DNA from: Candidatus Tectimicrobiota bacterium
Lineage (GTDB): Bacteria > Tectomicrobia > Entotheonellia > Entotheonellales > Entotheonellaceae
Assembly: GCA_026005175.1 (NCBI GenBank)
Contig: BPKO01000001.1
Span: forward strand, 1,054,001 to 1,118,000
Reading direction: 5' to 3'
DNA length: 64,000 nt
The notes beneath the pieces were generated by a model. It was not told the origin of the DNA, searched no databases, and was given only the letters and a program-made list of their open reading frames with translations. Shown piece by piece: positions 56,827 to 64,000 of the stretch. The position numbers and the translations under genes were made by a program. Numbering within the stretch: the first letter of the stretch is position 1; the number at the start of each line of letters is the position of its first letter.

Positions 56827-57969
56827 CTAAGGGGCCAGGGCCACCGCCGTCTGCAGGTAGCGCTGCAGCCCGTGAAAAATGCCTTCCGCCAGGGCACGCT
56901 GGTAGCTGGGGCTGCGCAGGCGGCGCGCCTCTTGCGGGTGGCTGATGAAGGAGAGCTCGACGAGGATGCTGGGCATGGCGGTGTGCAAGAGGACGACAAA
57001 GGGAGCGCCGTCGACGCCGCGATCGACGATGCCAGAGTAGTGGCGACCCAGGTGATTGAGCAAGGCGGTGTGGGTCATGCCGGCCAGCAGGGCCGAGCGG
57101 TTGATGCGGTCGGTTTCCCGCAAGTCGCGCAGGATAATCTCGAGCTCTGACAGCGAGGTCTGCGCCAGGCGGTTCTCGCGTGCGGCAATGCGCTTGGCGC
57201 GCTCGTTGGCGGCAAAACTCAGGTACCAGGTCTCGATCCCTCGCGCCTCGCCGCTGTCGCTGGCGTTGACGTGAATGGAGACAAAGAGATCGGCCTGGTG
57301 CGCGTTGGCAATACGGGCGCGTTCCTCAAGCGGCACGTAGACGTCGCGCTCGCGCGTGAGAATGACGCGCGTGTTGGGCATGGCCTCCTCAATGAGACGG
57401 CGCAGCGCTTTGGCCACCGCGAGCACCACCGTTTTTTCTTCCAGGCCGCCCGGGCCGATGGCGCCGGGGTCCTTGCCACCGTGGCCGGGATCGATGACGA
57501 TGGTGCGCCGCGGCACGTCCGGGCGGTGCCCATTGGGGGCCGACAAGTCGATCACGACGCGATACGGCTGGGTCAGAGTAAACACGCGGTAGGCGTTCTT
57601 GCCCTGCAGGTCGAGCACCACGCGCACCTGGTCACGCTGGTACTGGGCAATGCGGAGGCGGCGCACCCGGCCGTCGCCGATGGCCACGCTGCGGTGTCCC
57701 CAGTCACGGGGCAGGCGGGCGTGCAGCAAGTCGACGTAGAGCCGCGCCGGCTGCCTCAGTCGCCCGACTTTGTAGTCGCCGCCGCGGTCCAGCTCGATCA
57801 CCACCCGCGTGCTGCCCGGCGCCGAATGGTAGCGCACGTCTTCGACGACGCGCAGCGGCGCCGCTTCTCCTCCTTGGGACCAGGCCAGGCTCAGCACCAG
57901 CAGGATGGATAACAGCGGAAGTTTCTCTTGACGCCACGGGCGGGAACGGGAAAGGCGCTCGACTTTCAT
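56827..57969 (-). CDS. amiC: N-acetylmuramoyl-L-alanine amidase with AMIN domain (AmiC type)
   Basis: 380-aa periplasmic zinc amidase that splits septal peptidoglycan. A signal peptide (LLSILLVLSLAWSQGGEAA) is followed by an AMIN domain (about 35-130; VVIELDRGGDYKV, LYVDLLHARLP) that targets it to the septum. The Amidase_3 domain has IDPGHGGKDPGA (zinc His), GLEEKTVVLAVAKAL (zinc Glu), FVSIHVNASDS (zinc His) and VELSFISHPQEA (catalytic Glu). The ATG at 57969 is chosen as the last Met before the signal peptide. It is divergent from the selenoprotein operon. Confidence 0.93.
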   Translation of the reverse strand: MKVERLSRSRPWRQEKLPLLSILLVLSLAWSQGGEAAPLRVVEDVRYHSAPGSTRVVIELDRGGDYKVGRLRQPARLYVDLLHARLPRDWGHRSVAIGDGRVRRLRIAQYQRDQVRVVLDLQGKNAYRVFTLTQPYRVVIDLSAPNGHRPDVPRRTIVIDPGHGGKDPGAIGPGGLEEKTVVLAVAKALRRLIEEAMPNTRVILTRERDVYVPLEERARIANAHQADLFVSIHVNASDSGEARGIETWYLSFAANERAKRIAARENRLAQTSLSELEIILRDLRETDRINRSALLAGMTHTALLNHLGRHYSGIVDRGVDGAPFVVLLHTAMPSILVELSFISHPQEARRLRSPSYQRALAEGIFHGLQRYLQTAVALAP

Positions 57970-58110
57970 CCGTGGGCAATTCCGCGGTGCGTCGAGGTTC
58001 CGGAGGAGGCAATGCCGCTTGGCCCTGCCGTCTTGACTAAATGTAAAGGACCAGGTGAAGCGATGCAACCGCATTGTCAACCCAAATGCTCGATGTACAC
58101 GCGCGAGGGG

Positions 58111-58139
58111 TTGACGGCGGGGGCAAGGGGCGCTAGAGT
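58111..58139 (+). promoter_or_regulatory. promoter of the selenoprotein operon
   Basis: TTGACG at 58111-58116 and TAGAGT at 58134-58139, spacer 17; the first ATG is at 58173. Transcription would begin near 58146. Confidence 0.7.
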
Positions 58140-58172
58140 AGGGCGCCACGAGCGCTCAGACGGGGAGGAGCC

Positions 58173-59228
58173 ATGACCCAGGACGCCATCCAGGACGTGG
58201 ATGCCATCGAGTTTTACTTCGACAAGGGGGTCACGGACGGCCTGCCGGTGGTGCCGCCTACCGAGGAGCGGGTGCAGCGCATGCTGGCCGCCACCTCGCG
58301 CGCGCCCGACGAGGTCATCGCGCTGGTGCCGCCCAACTACGGGGAGGCCACGGTGGAGAAAATCGCCGTCAACGCGGTGATGGCCGGTTGCAAGCCGGCT
58401 TACTTGCCGGTGGTGCTGGCCGGGGTGCAGGCGATGTGCGACGAGCGCGTCAACCTGCACGGCGTGCAGGGGACCACCCACACCGCCACGCCGCTGTTTA
58501 TCGTCAACGGCCCCATTCGCCGCGAGCTGGACATCAACTGCGGCGCTGGCGTCTTTGGCTCGGGCTGGCGGGCCAACGCCACCATCGGCCGCGCCCTGCG
58601 TCTGATCATGGTCAACATCGGCGGCGCCAGGCCAGGGGAAATCGACAAATCCACCATGGGCCATCCCGGCAAGTACACGTACCTCATCGGCGAGTACGAG
58701 GAGGTGAGCCCCTGGGAGCCGCTGCACGTCGAGCAGGGGTTTGCCCGCGAGCAGAGCACCATCAGCGTCTACTGCTGCGATGCCCCGCAGTGCATCAGCA
58801 ATCACGGCAGCCGCACGGCGCGGGGAATCCTGCAGACCATTGGTGCCAGCATGGCGGTGGGGTGGAGCGACAAGACGTACCTGGCCGACAGCTACCTGGT
58901 GGTGATTGGCCCCGAGCATGCCAAGACCATTGCCGCCGATGGCCTGAGCAAGCAGGACGTCAAGCGGTTCTTGTACGAGACGGTGCGTCGGCCGCTGCGC
59001 GAGCTGCTCCCCGGGCCCGACGGCAGCGAGGGGCTGGCGCGCGAGCGCCTGCCCGGGTGGCTCGACGCCACCCGCGACGAGACGCTGGTGCCCAAGGTGG
59101 CCTCGCCCGAGGGCATCATCGTGGTGGTGGCCGGGGGCACTGCCGGCCGCTTCTCCCTCCACATGTGTGGCTGGGGCAGCGGGGCAGGGGCCAGCCGGCT
59201 GGTGACCGTGCCCATCAGCAAGGAGTGA
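58173..59228 (+). CDS. conserved protein of unknown function, operon partner of the UGSC selenoprotein
   Basis: 351-aa soluble protein with no signal peptide. No characterised family is recognised. Conserved-looking segments are DGLPVVPPTEERV, VAVNAVMAGCKPAYLPVVLA, GTTHTATPLFIVNGPIRRELDINCGAGVFG, FAREQSTISVYCCDAPQCISNHG and VVVVAGGTAGRFSLHMCGWG. The CCDAPQC cluster and other Cys residues could bind metal or take part in redox. GGGGAGGAGCC precedes the ATG, and the selenoprotein gene starts 4 bases after its stop, so the two should be made from one transcript and may form a complex. Confidence 0.75.
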   Translation: MTQDAIQDVDAIEFYFDKGVTDGLPVVPPTEERVQRMLAATSRAPDEVIALVPPNYGEATVEKIAVNAVMAGCKPAYLPVVLAGVQAMCDERVNLHGVQGTTHTATPLFIVNGPIRRELDINCGAGVFGSGWRANATIGRALRLIMVNIGGARPGEIDKSTMGHPGKYTYLIGEYEEVSPWEPLHVEQGFAREQSTISVYCCDAPQCISNHGSRTARGILQTIGASMAVGWSDKTYLADSYLVVIGPEHAKTIAADGLSKQDVKRFLYETVRRPLRELLPGPDGSEGLARERLPGWLDATRDETLVPKVASPEGIIVVVAGGTAGRFSLHMCGWGSGAGASRLVTVPISKE

Positions 59229-59232
59229 AGCG

Positions 59233-59754
59233 ATGACGCGACTTTACGAACCCACGGCGGCACCGCGCGTGGAGGCCAGCCTGGCGCCGCGCGTGGACAG
59301 CCTCAATGGCAAAGTGATCGGCCTGCTCGACATCAGCAAGCCCAAGGGGAATTACTTTCTGGATCGCCTGGCCGAGCGGCTGTGCGCGGAGTTCCAGCCC
59401 AAGGCCCTCCTTCGCCGCATGAAGCCGACCTACGCGCGGCCGGCACCGGAGGAGCTGCGCAAAGAGCTCGCGCAGCAGTGCGACCTCATCATCGAAGCGC
59501 TGGCGGATTGAGGGTCGTGCACCACGTGCAGTGTGCACGACGGCGTGGCTTTTGAAAAGGCAGGAAAACCGGCAGCAGTTTTTGCCACCACCGAGTTTGC
59601 CGATGCCGCCCGCGCCCAGGCGGCGGCGCTGGGCCTGCCGGCCTTCGAGGTCATTCTCGTTGACCATCCCATCCAGCCCCTGACCCAGGAAGAAGTCTAC
59701 CAGCGCGCCGATGCCGTCTTTGCGCAGCTGGTGGCCAAGCTCACGCGCCGTTGA
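59233..59754 (+). CDS. UGSC-family selenoprotein (in-frame UGA read as selenocysteine)
   Basis: The frame starting at ATG 59233 meets TGA at 59509-59511, but continues in the same frame with good codon use and family-like sequence to the TGA at 59752. Read-through gives 173 aa, with Sec at residue 93 in ADUGSCTTCSVHDGV, the UGSC motif (Sec-Gly-Ser-Cys) that names a family of microbial selenoproteins with a Cys variant. Before it are VIGLLDISKPKGNYFLDRLAE and CDLIIEALAD; after it ...AVFATTEFADAARAQAAALG. A perfect 9-bp stem-loop begins 3 bases after the UGA. The neighbour at 58173 is a probable partner. Sec machinery lies outside the window. Confidence 0.88.
59514..59541 (+). promoter_or_regulatory. 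candidate bacterial SECIS hairpin
   Basis: GTCGTGCAC (59514-59522) and GTGCACGAC (59533-59541) form a perfect 9-bp stem around the 10-base loop CACGTGCAGT, starting 3 bases downstream of the UGA. A hairpin directly after the UGA is the arrangement required by SelB. Distance from UGA to the apical loop is 11 bases, slightly shorter than the usual 16-37, and the first loop base is C rather than G. Confidence 0.72.
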
Positions 59755-59755
59755 G

Positions 59756-59849
59756 GACGCCGCTGTCGTGGACGAGGCGCCCTCCGCCCCATGTTTCTGC
59801 ACACGCGCGAGCCGGTACCACCGTGTGCCGGCTCGTCCACGGCGGCGTC
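59756..59849. repeat. nested inverted repeats after the selenoprotein gene
   Basis: GACGCCGC at 59756 and GTGGACGAG to 59776 pair with CTCGTCCACGGCGGCGTC at 59832-59849 (18-21 bases with a small bulge). Inside lies a perfect 8-bp hairpin, CGAGCCGG 59808-59815 with CCGGCTCG 59828-59835, which competes for part of the outer right arm. It could be a terminator without U-run or a structured 3' element. The remaining bases to 59977 show no gene. Confidence 0.55.
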
Positions 59850-59977
59850 TTGCCGGTAGGCTGGGAAGACCCTTGATGACCCGGCGCACAAACGCCGCAG
59901 CCATTTGTCAGGTTGACGGAAGAGCCAGAGAAGCCTCTGGCCGTCTTGGAGGGGCTGGGCGGGGAACGGGCAGAGAC

Positions 59978-60416
59978 TCAGGGGCGTTCCTCTGGCCAGA
60001 CCTGCATCCCGGAATGCCGGCCTGCCTGCCACAGCTGCCGGTCGTAGGTCGCCAGAATCACCGGCAGCGCCATCATTTCGTGCCACAAGACCGCACACGC
60101 CAGGTGGACGGCATCATAGCCCCGCAGGTTGTGCTCCCAGGCGAGGTCGGCGGCCCCGCTGCACGGTGTACTCGGTCACCCGTAATCGGTTAAAGCGCTC
60201 CCACTCACGCCGAAAGGCCCTTAAGGCCACGCGCGCCGCTCTGCCTTCGAGCGCCCGTCTCCGCACGGCCCCGGCAAGCGCCGCTGCCACCTCCGCCATC
60301 GTAATGAGCGCCGTTCCCACCGCGGTCGTCGCGCCAACCATCTCCGCCACCGCCTCAGACCCCGCTTCCTCCACGTAGAGCTTCACGATGACGCTGGCGT
60401 CCAGATACACGATCAC
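59978..60416 (-). CDS. vapC: VapC-type PIN-domain toxin (one frame shift)
   Basis: About 145-aa PIN-domain ribonuclease toxin. The acidic residues are in MIVYLDASVIVKLYVEE (Asp5), TMAEVAAALA (Glu) and LRGYDAVHLACAVLW (Asp), the last in a second frame. An extra C in CGGGGCCGCCGAC near 60155 splits the gene; removing it restores a continuous protein ending QVWPEERP. It overlaps the antitoxin gene by 4 bases. The module lies at the border of the lower-GC dnd region. Confidence 0.87.
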
Positions 60417-60685
60417 CCGCGGTTCTCCACCAGCAGCTCCGCCACCGTCTTTTTCCCCCGCACGCGGGCGACGGGCTTTCTGGGCTTCACCTTACCCCGC
60501 CCGAGCACCAGGAATCCCAGCCGCGCCAGCATCTCCATGCGCGCTTGCAGCGGGATGTCCGCCGGAATCACCCGCCCGATGGGCTTCCCCCGCTCTGCGA
60601 TTTCCACCACCTCCCCTGCCTTCACCCGTCGCAGGTAGGCGCTTAAGTGCGCTTTAAACTCCCGAATGTTCACACGCACCGCCAT
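60413..60685 (-). CDS. Phd/YefM-type antitoxin
   Basis: 90-aa antitoxin paired with VapC. The N-terminus VNIREFKAHLSAYLRRVKAGEVVEIAERGKPIGRVIP is the Phd/YefM DNA-binding and dimerisation fold, and the basic C-terminal half would wrap the toxin. The ATG at 60685 follows TGGAGGAACAGCA. Autoregulation through the promoter at 60718-60746 is expected for this type. Confidence 0.88.
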   Translation of the reverse strand: MAVRVNIREFKAHLSAYLRRVKAGEVVEIAERGKPIGRVIPADIPLQARMEMLARLGFLVLGRGKVKPRKPVARVRGKKTVAELLVENRG

Positions 60686-60717
60686 TGCTGTTCCTCCAGC
60701 GAACTCGTTGTGACTAC

Positions 60718-60746
60718 ATCTTAGCGATTCGTGGTCATGTCTGCAA
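60718..60746 (-). promoter_or_regulatory. promoter of the phd-vapC module
   Basis: On the minus strand TTGCAG (60741-60746) and TAAGAT (60718-60723) are 17 bases apart; the antitoxin ATG is at 60685. Confidence 0.65.
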
Positions 60747-60915
60747 TCGGCCCTTGCGCGCCGGAGCGACTCGGCTGCTGGGCCAATCGGGGTCTCCCGA
60801 TGCAGGCGGCGCGTGACCACGTACAAAGCACGCCCTGCATCCGGTTGGCACTTGCGCTGGAGGCGCTATGGGCCCTCCAGGGCACACCCTTTGGCAAAGA
60901 ACCATTGTTGTCTAT

Positions 60916-62049
60916 TTAGCGAAGCTTTCTTATGATATTCACCACTGCATCCCAGTCAGGATCTGGGGTCATATGACACCATGACAATCGAAGAGCACTC
61001 TGGATAATTATGTCGGGCAATCTCATTGCTTTAAGAACATGGCTTGGTTCATAGTTGTGTGAGGTGCATGCCGAGCCGTTAGAAATTGCAATGTAGTCTT
61101 TAACAGCTACCATCACAGCTTCGGCGTCTATTCCAGGGAACGCTAGATTGACCACGTGGGGTAACGTGCGTCTTGAATCCCCGTTGATTATAGGATCAAG
61201 CGGCGCGAGGGCAGCGAGGGTCCGCTCACGAAAAGCTTGACAGATTTTTGCGCGATGCCGTGCTTCACGCAGGGCAAGCTCAGCGGCAACCCCAAGGCCA
61301 ACAATAAGAGGGACAGGCAATGTTCCAGGGCGCAGACCACGTTCTTGCCCACCTCCGTATAGTAGCGGTGTCAGCGGGGGGCGACGGAAACCCCGCCGTC
61401 GCACAATGAGTGCACCGATGCCTTTGGGGCCGTAAATTTTGTGTCCACTGATGCTAATGAGATCAATTCGTGGGTGCTGCAGCGTCTCAATATCCTTGCC
61501 AAAACCCTGGGCAGCATCGACATGGAAATAGGCCCGGATGATTTGCCAAACACTCAGCAATGTCATAAAGAGGCTGTACTACCCCTGTTTCGTTGTTGAC
61601 ATGCATAACCGATACCAGTAATGTATCAGCGCGTAGAGATTTGCGTATTGCCTCCGGGTCTACCCATCCTCCTGATGTGGGAGGAATGAGGGTGACTGTA
61701 AAGCCACGTGCAGCAAGTACGGCAAGAGGTTCGAGCACTGCTTTGTGCTCAATCTGCGTGCTGACAATATGCTGCCGTTTGGTCGCTTCCCCATGGCTTG
61801 CTAGGCCGAGGAGTGCCAAATTATTGCTCTCGGTGGCGCCACTGGTAAAGATCACCTCGTCGCGTTGCGCCTTGACCACTGCTGCTACTTGGTTCCCCGC
61901 GCGTGTTGCACCGCCTGCTTAGCGCGGGCGCCGAAATCGTGTGTACGACTCCCAGCGTTACCGAATTCGACGGTCATATACTTCATCACCGCATCCCGCA
62001 CCCGTGGCTCTAGCGGGGTAGTGGCATTACAGTCCAAATACACAACCAT
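60916..62049 (-). CDS. dndA: cysteine desulfurase DndA-like (two frame shifts)
   Basis: PLP-dependent cysteine desulfurase, about 377 aa, supplying sulfur for DNA phosphorothioation. Signatures across three frames are MVVYLDCNATTPLEPRV, FTSGATESNNLALLGL, HVDAAQGFGKDI, ISISGHKIYGPKGIGALIV (PLP Lys) and SNGSACTSHNYEPSHVLKAM (catalytic Cys loop). Frames change near 61890 and 61545. It is divergent from dndB, as in Streptomyces. GGGAGGA lies upstream of the ATG at 62049. An IscS/SufS housekeeping role is the alternative; the neighbour genes make DndA more likely. Confidence 0.87.
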
Positions 62050-62439
62050 GACCATTCCTCCCTGCACGCCTCACTTCGTGGATCCCGAAGTTCGCGACGA
62101 GAGTTTATCAGATTATCCGCAAAGTTTGTGAATTTTTTGTGGTCTGTTCGCTTTTTTCTTGACATACGGGCGAGAGTATGCTTTCCTGGATGGCCGGAGA
62201 CGGAGGAACGGGGCGGAGGGGTTCACCCGTATAGTGGCAGAATCGGTTCGCCGGGGATGTCATCTACGGTAATGTAATTCCTCCAGGGGGCTGGCAATGT
62301 GGCAATGGGCGAGCAAATGGCGGGTCATTGATTGAAGTGCCGAGTTATTTTAATTTTCAGTATGAATGATAACGAATTGATATATTGATTATCTCAATAT
62401 TGGCAAGTTTATTATAGACGTATCCATAGGAGTGAATCC
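62050..62439. other. AT-rich divergent intergenic region between dndA and dndB
   Basis: 390 bases, markedly richer in A+T than the window average, with no gene seen. It contains TTGACA at 62159-62164 without a well-spaced -10 (TATGCT follows after 12 bases), and TTGATT (62385-62390) with TATTAT (62410-62415) at a 19-base spacing before dndB. An inverted repeat overlaps the latter -35 box. Confidence 0.55.
62382..62400. promoter_or_regulatory. inverted repeat upstream of dndB, candidate operator
   Basis: ATATTGA (62382-62388) and TCAATAT (62394-62400) around TTATC form a perfect 7-bp palindrome about 40 bases upstream of the dndB ATG and overlapping its possible -35 element. dnd operons elsewhere are repressed by dedicated regulators; no regulator gene is in the window. 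Confidence 0.4.
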
Positions 62440-63543
62440 ATGAATGCCGCCTTTGAGTATGTCTTTCCAGCAATACGGGGAGTACAAGCGCGTCGAGAAT
62501 ACTATGTATCGATGTGTCCACTACGTCTTTTGCCTAAGATTTTCCTATTTAATGAGGAGGAGCTGGTTTCCAGAGTTGCGCGCGCAGCGTACTTTGAACA
62601 AGAGTCGTATTCCGGAGATTACTCGCTATATTCTGGACAACCGTGACACCTATGTTTTCTCTGCAATAACCGCTTCTATTGATGGTGAAATACGATTTGA
62701 GCCGCTAATAGATGGATTAGAAGGTCAACGGGTTGGGCTTTTACATATCCCCATGTCGTCGCAATTCATCATCAACGACGGGCAACACCGTCGCGCTGCC
62801 ATTGAAATGGCACTTCGTGAAAATCCAGATCTCGCGGATGAAAGCATTGCGGTTGTCTTTTTCCTCGATGTAGGGACTTGAACGCTGCCAACAGATGTTT
62901 GCCGACCTGAACCGCTATGCGGTTCGTCCATCTAAGTCGTTAGGGGTTCTATATGACCATCGAGACGAACGTGCAAAGCTAGCCAAACTGGTGGTGCTCC
63001 GCTCGCCGATGTTTCGCGATGTAGTGGAGATGGAAAAAAGCACGCTCTCGGCACGATCACGGAAGCTCTTCACCCTTAGTGCTATCTATACGGCAACGTC
63101 AGCGCTATTGGCGCATACAGATCATGGCTCATTGGAAGAGCGAGCACAGCTGGGCCGTGGATTTTTGGGAAGAAGTGGCAAAGCAGTTTCCAGAATGGCA
63201 GATGGTACGCAATCGGCAAATGACGGCAGCAGAAGTGCGTCGCGATTTCATCCATTCCCACGGGATTGCCTTGCAGGCGATCGGTAAGGTAGGGAACGTT
63301 CTCATACAGGACAGCGCGACAAACTGGAAGCACCGCTTGCGGCGCCTCAGAAGCCTTGACTGGTCACGCGCTAATGCCAAGTTATGGGAAGGTCGGGCCA
63401 TGATTGGCGGTCGCGTGTCCAAGGCTACCCATAATGTCATCTTGACTACTAACGTTATCAAAAAGCATCTCCAGCTGTCCCTTTCGCCGGAGGAACAGCG
63501 CGTTGAGGACGCTTTTCTGCGAGGAGACTATGTCAGCACATAA
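62440..63543 (+). CDS. dndB: DNA sulfur modification protein DndB (three frame shifts)
   Basis: About 367 aa. DndB is associated with DNA phosphorothioate systems and carries the DGQHR motif, seen here as FIINDGQHRRAAIEMAL. Other segments are MNAAFEYVFPAIRGVQARRE, ITRYILDNRDTYVFSAITAS, VVFFLDVGLERCQQMFADLN, YDHRDERAKLAKLVVLRSP and FIHSHGIALQAIGKVG. Frames change near 62570, 62880 and 63150; the span stays a multiple of three. AGGAGTGAATCC precedes the ATG. It is divergent from dndA and overlaps dndC by 14 bases. Confidence 0.87.
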
Positions 63544-64000
63544 TGTCCACCACCTGGTTTCTGTCTTCGCCAAAGACGGTTTCAAGATAACGGTAAATCT
63601 TCTCCTAGAAGAGATCCAGGAACTCTACTGCGCTGATGAGGCTCCTTGGATTGTCGGTTATAGTGGTGGAAAAGATTCTACTGCAGTGCTTCAGCTTGTC
63701 TGGCTTGCTCTGTCGACTTTGGAACCACACAAGCGTACCAAAACGGTGCATGTCATCAGTACTGATACCCTAGTGGAAAATCCCGTCGTAGCTGCCTGGG
63801 TCACCCAGTCCCCCTGCAGACCATGCAGCGCACTGCACAGCGAGATAACATTCCTATTGTGCCCCATCGGCTTACGCCTGACATCACTGACACCTTCTGG
63901 GTTAACCTGATCGGCCGTGGCTACCCTGCGCCGCGACCTAAGTTCCGCTGGTGCACAGACCGATTGAAGATAAAACCCTCTAATGCATTTATTACCCGTA
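63530..64000 (+). CDS. dndC: DNA phosphorothioation protein DndC (3' partial, one frame shift)
   Basis: PAPS-reductase-like ATP pyrophosphatase that activates the DNA backbone for sulfur insertion. The PP-loop is IVGYSGGKDSTAVLQLVWLAL, followed by VISTDTLVENPVVAAWV; after a frame change near 63808 the protein continues with TFWVNLIGRGYPAPRPKF and RWCTDRLKIKPSNAFI, containing the Cys of the family. The gene runs off the right edge. dndD and dndE are expected next. Confidence 0.88.

Noticed and set aside
59509-59511. TGA as an ordinary stop giving a 92-aa protein
   Set aside because: The same frame continues with coherent coding sequence, the UGSC motif spans the codon, and a hairpin follows it.
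62159-62182. TTGACA and TATGCT upstream of dndB as a promoter
   Set aside because: The spacer is only 12 bases.

Overview
The window is about 64 kb of GC-rich bacterial DNA (by eye roughly 65% G+C, falling after about 60.9 kb). Heptose-type sugar genes, a secreted S1/P1-type nuclease, an HtrA protease and an AmiC-type amidase indicate a diderm. The acyl-CoA dehydrogenases, HMG-CoA-synthase-like/thiolase pair, aldehyde:ferredoxin oxidoreductase and UGSC-type selenoprotein recall deep 'deltaproteobacterial' or candidate-phylum lineages (Tectomicrobia, Binatota or Rokubacteria type). That placement is inference. Promoters of the TTGACr-N17-TAnnnT type precede several genes.

Left part (1-17 kb): a CHASE2 cyclase (cut by the edge), leuB, a Usg-like dead homologue of aspartate-semialdehyde dehydrogenase, MTA phosphorylase, hemL, eno, an ftsB-like gene and initiator tRNA-fMet. 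A DUF167 gene bracketed by two copies of a palindromic repeat follows, then a second CHASE2 cyclase, tRNA-Leu(GAG), secG, tpiA, a VWA protein, an acyl-CoA dehydrogenase and an amidohydrolase.

Centre (17.0-32.2 kb, all minus strand): sixteen tightly packed genes that look like one operon for an unusual modified sugar. It has two epimerase/dehydratases, a sedoheptulose-7-P isomerase-like SIS protein, a heptose kinase/nucleotidyltransferase with inverted domain order, a split transketolase, two DegT-type sugar aminotransferases, a formyltransferase, a sulfotransferase, a methyltransferase, a kinase, a HAD phosphatase, a TIGR04372-type glycosyltransferase and a WbuC-like cupin.

Right-centre (32.5-54.8 kb): an HMG-CoA-synthase-like/DUF35 fusion without any cysteine in its synthase half plus a thiolase (PhlACB-like), a coiled-coil protein, an unknown TIM-barrel-like protein, threonine synthase, inositol-3-phosphate synthase, a second acyl-CoA dehydrogenase, RNase E/G, a methylmalonyl-CoA epimerase-like gene, thioredoxin reductase and the catalytically complete aspartate-semialdehyde dehydrogenase. 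Then come an aldehyde:ferredoxin oxidoreductase followed by a MoaD-like protein ending in Gly-Gly, an S1/P1 nuclease, an enoyl-CoA hydratase and a complete branched-chain amino-acid-type ABC importer.

Right end (54.8-64 kb): a DnaJ-TM-tandem-repeat protein, HtrA, AmiC, then a two-gene operon whose second gene has an in-frame UGA followed by a perfect 9-bp hairpin and reads Sec-Gly-Ser-Cys, a UGSC-family selenoprotein. A Phd/VapC toxin-antitoxin pair and a DNA phosphorothioation locus (dndA divergent from dndB-dndC, running off the edge) finish the window.

Many conserved genes carry single-base frame shifts, mostly extra bases in G/C runs. Spans that are off by one or two bases give normal family lengths once corrected, so most are probably sequencing or assembly errors rather than true pseudogenes. 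They are absent from about 8.0 to 32.2 kb.
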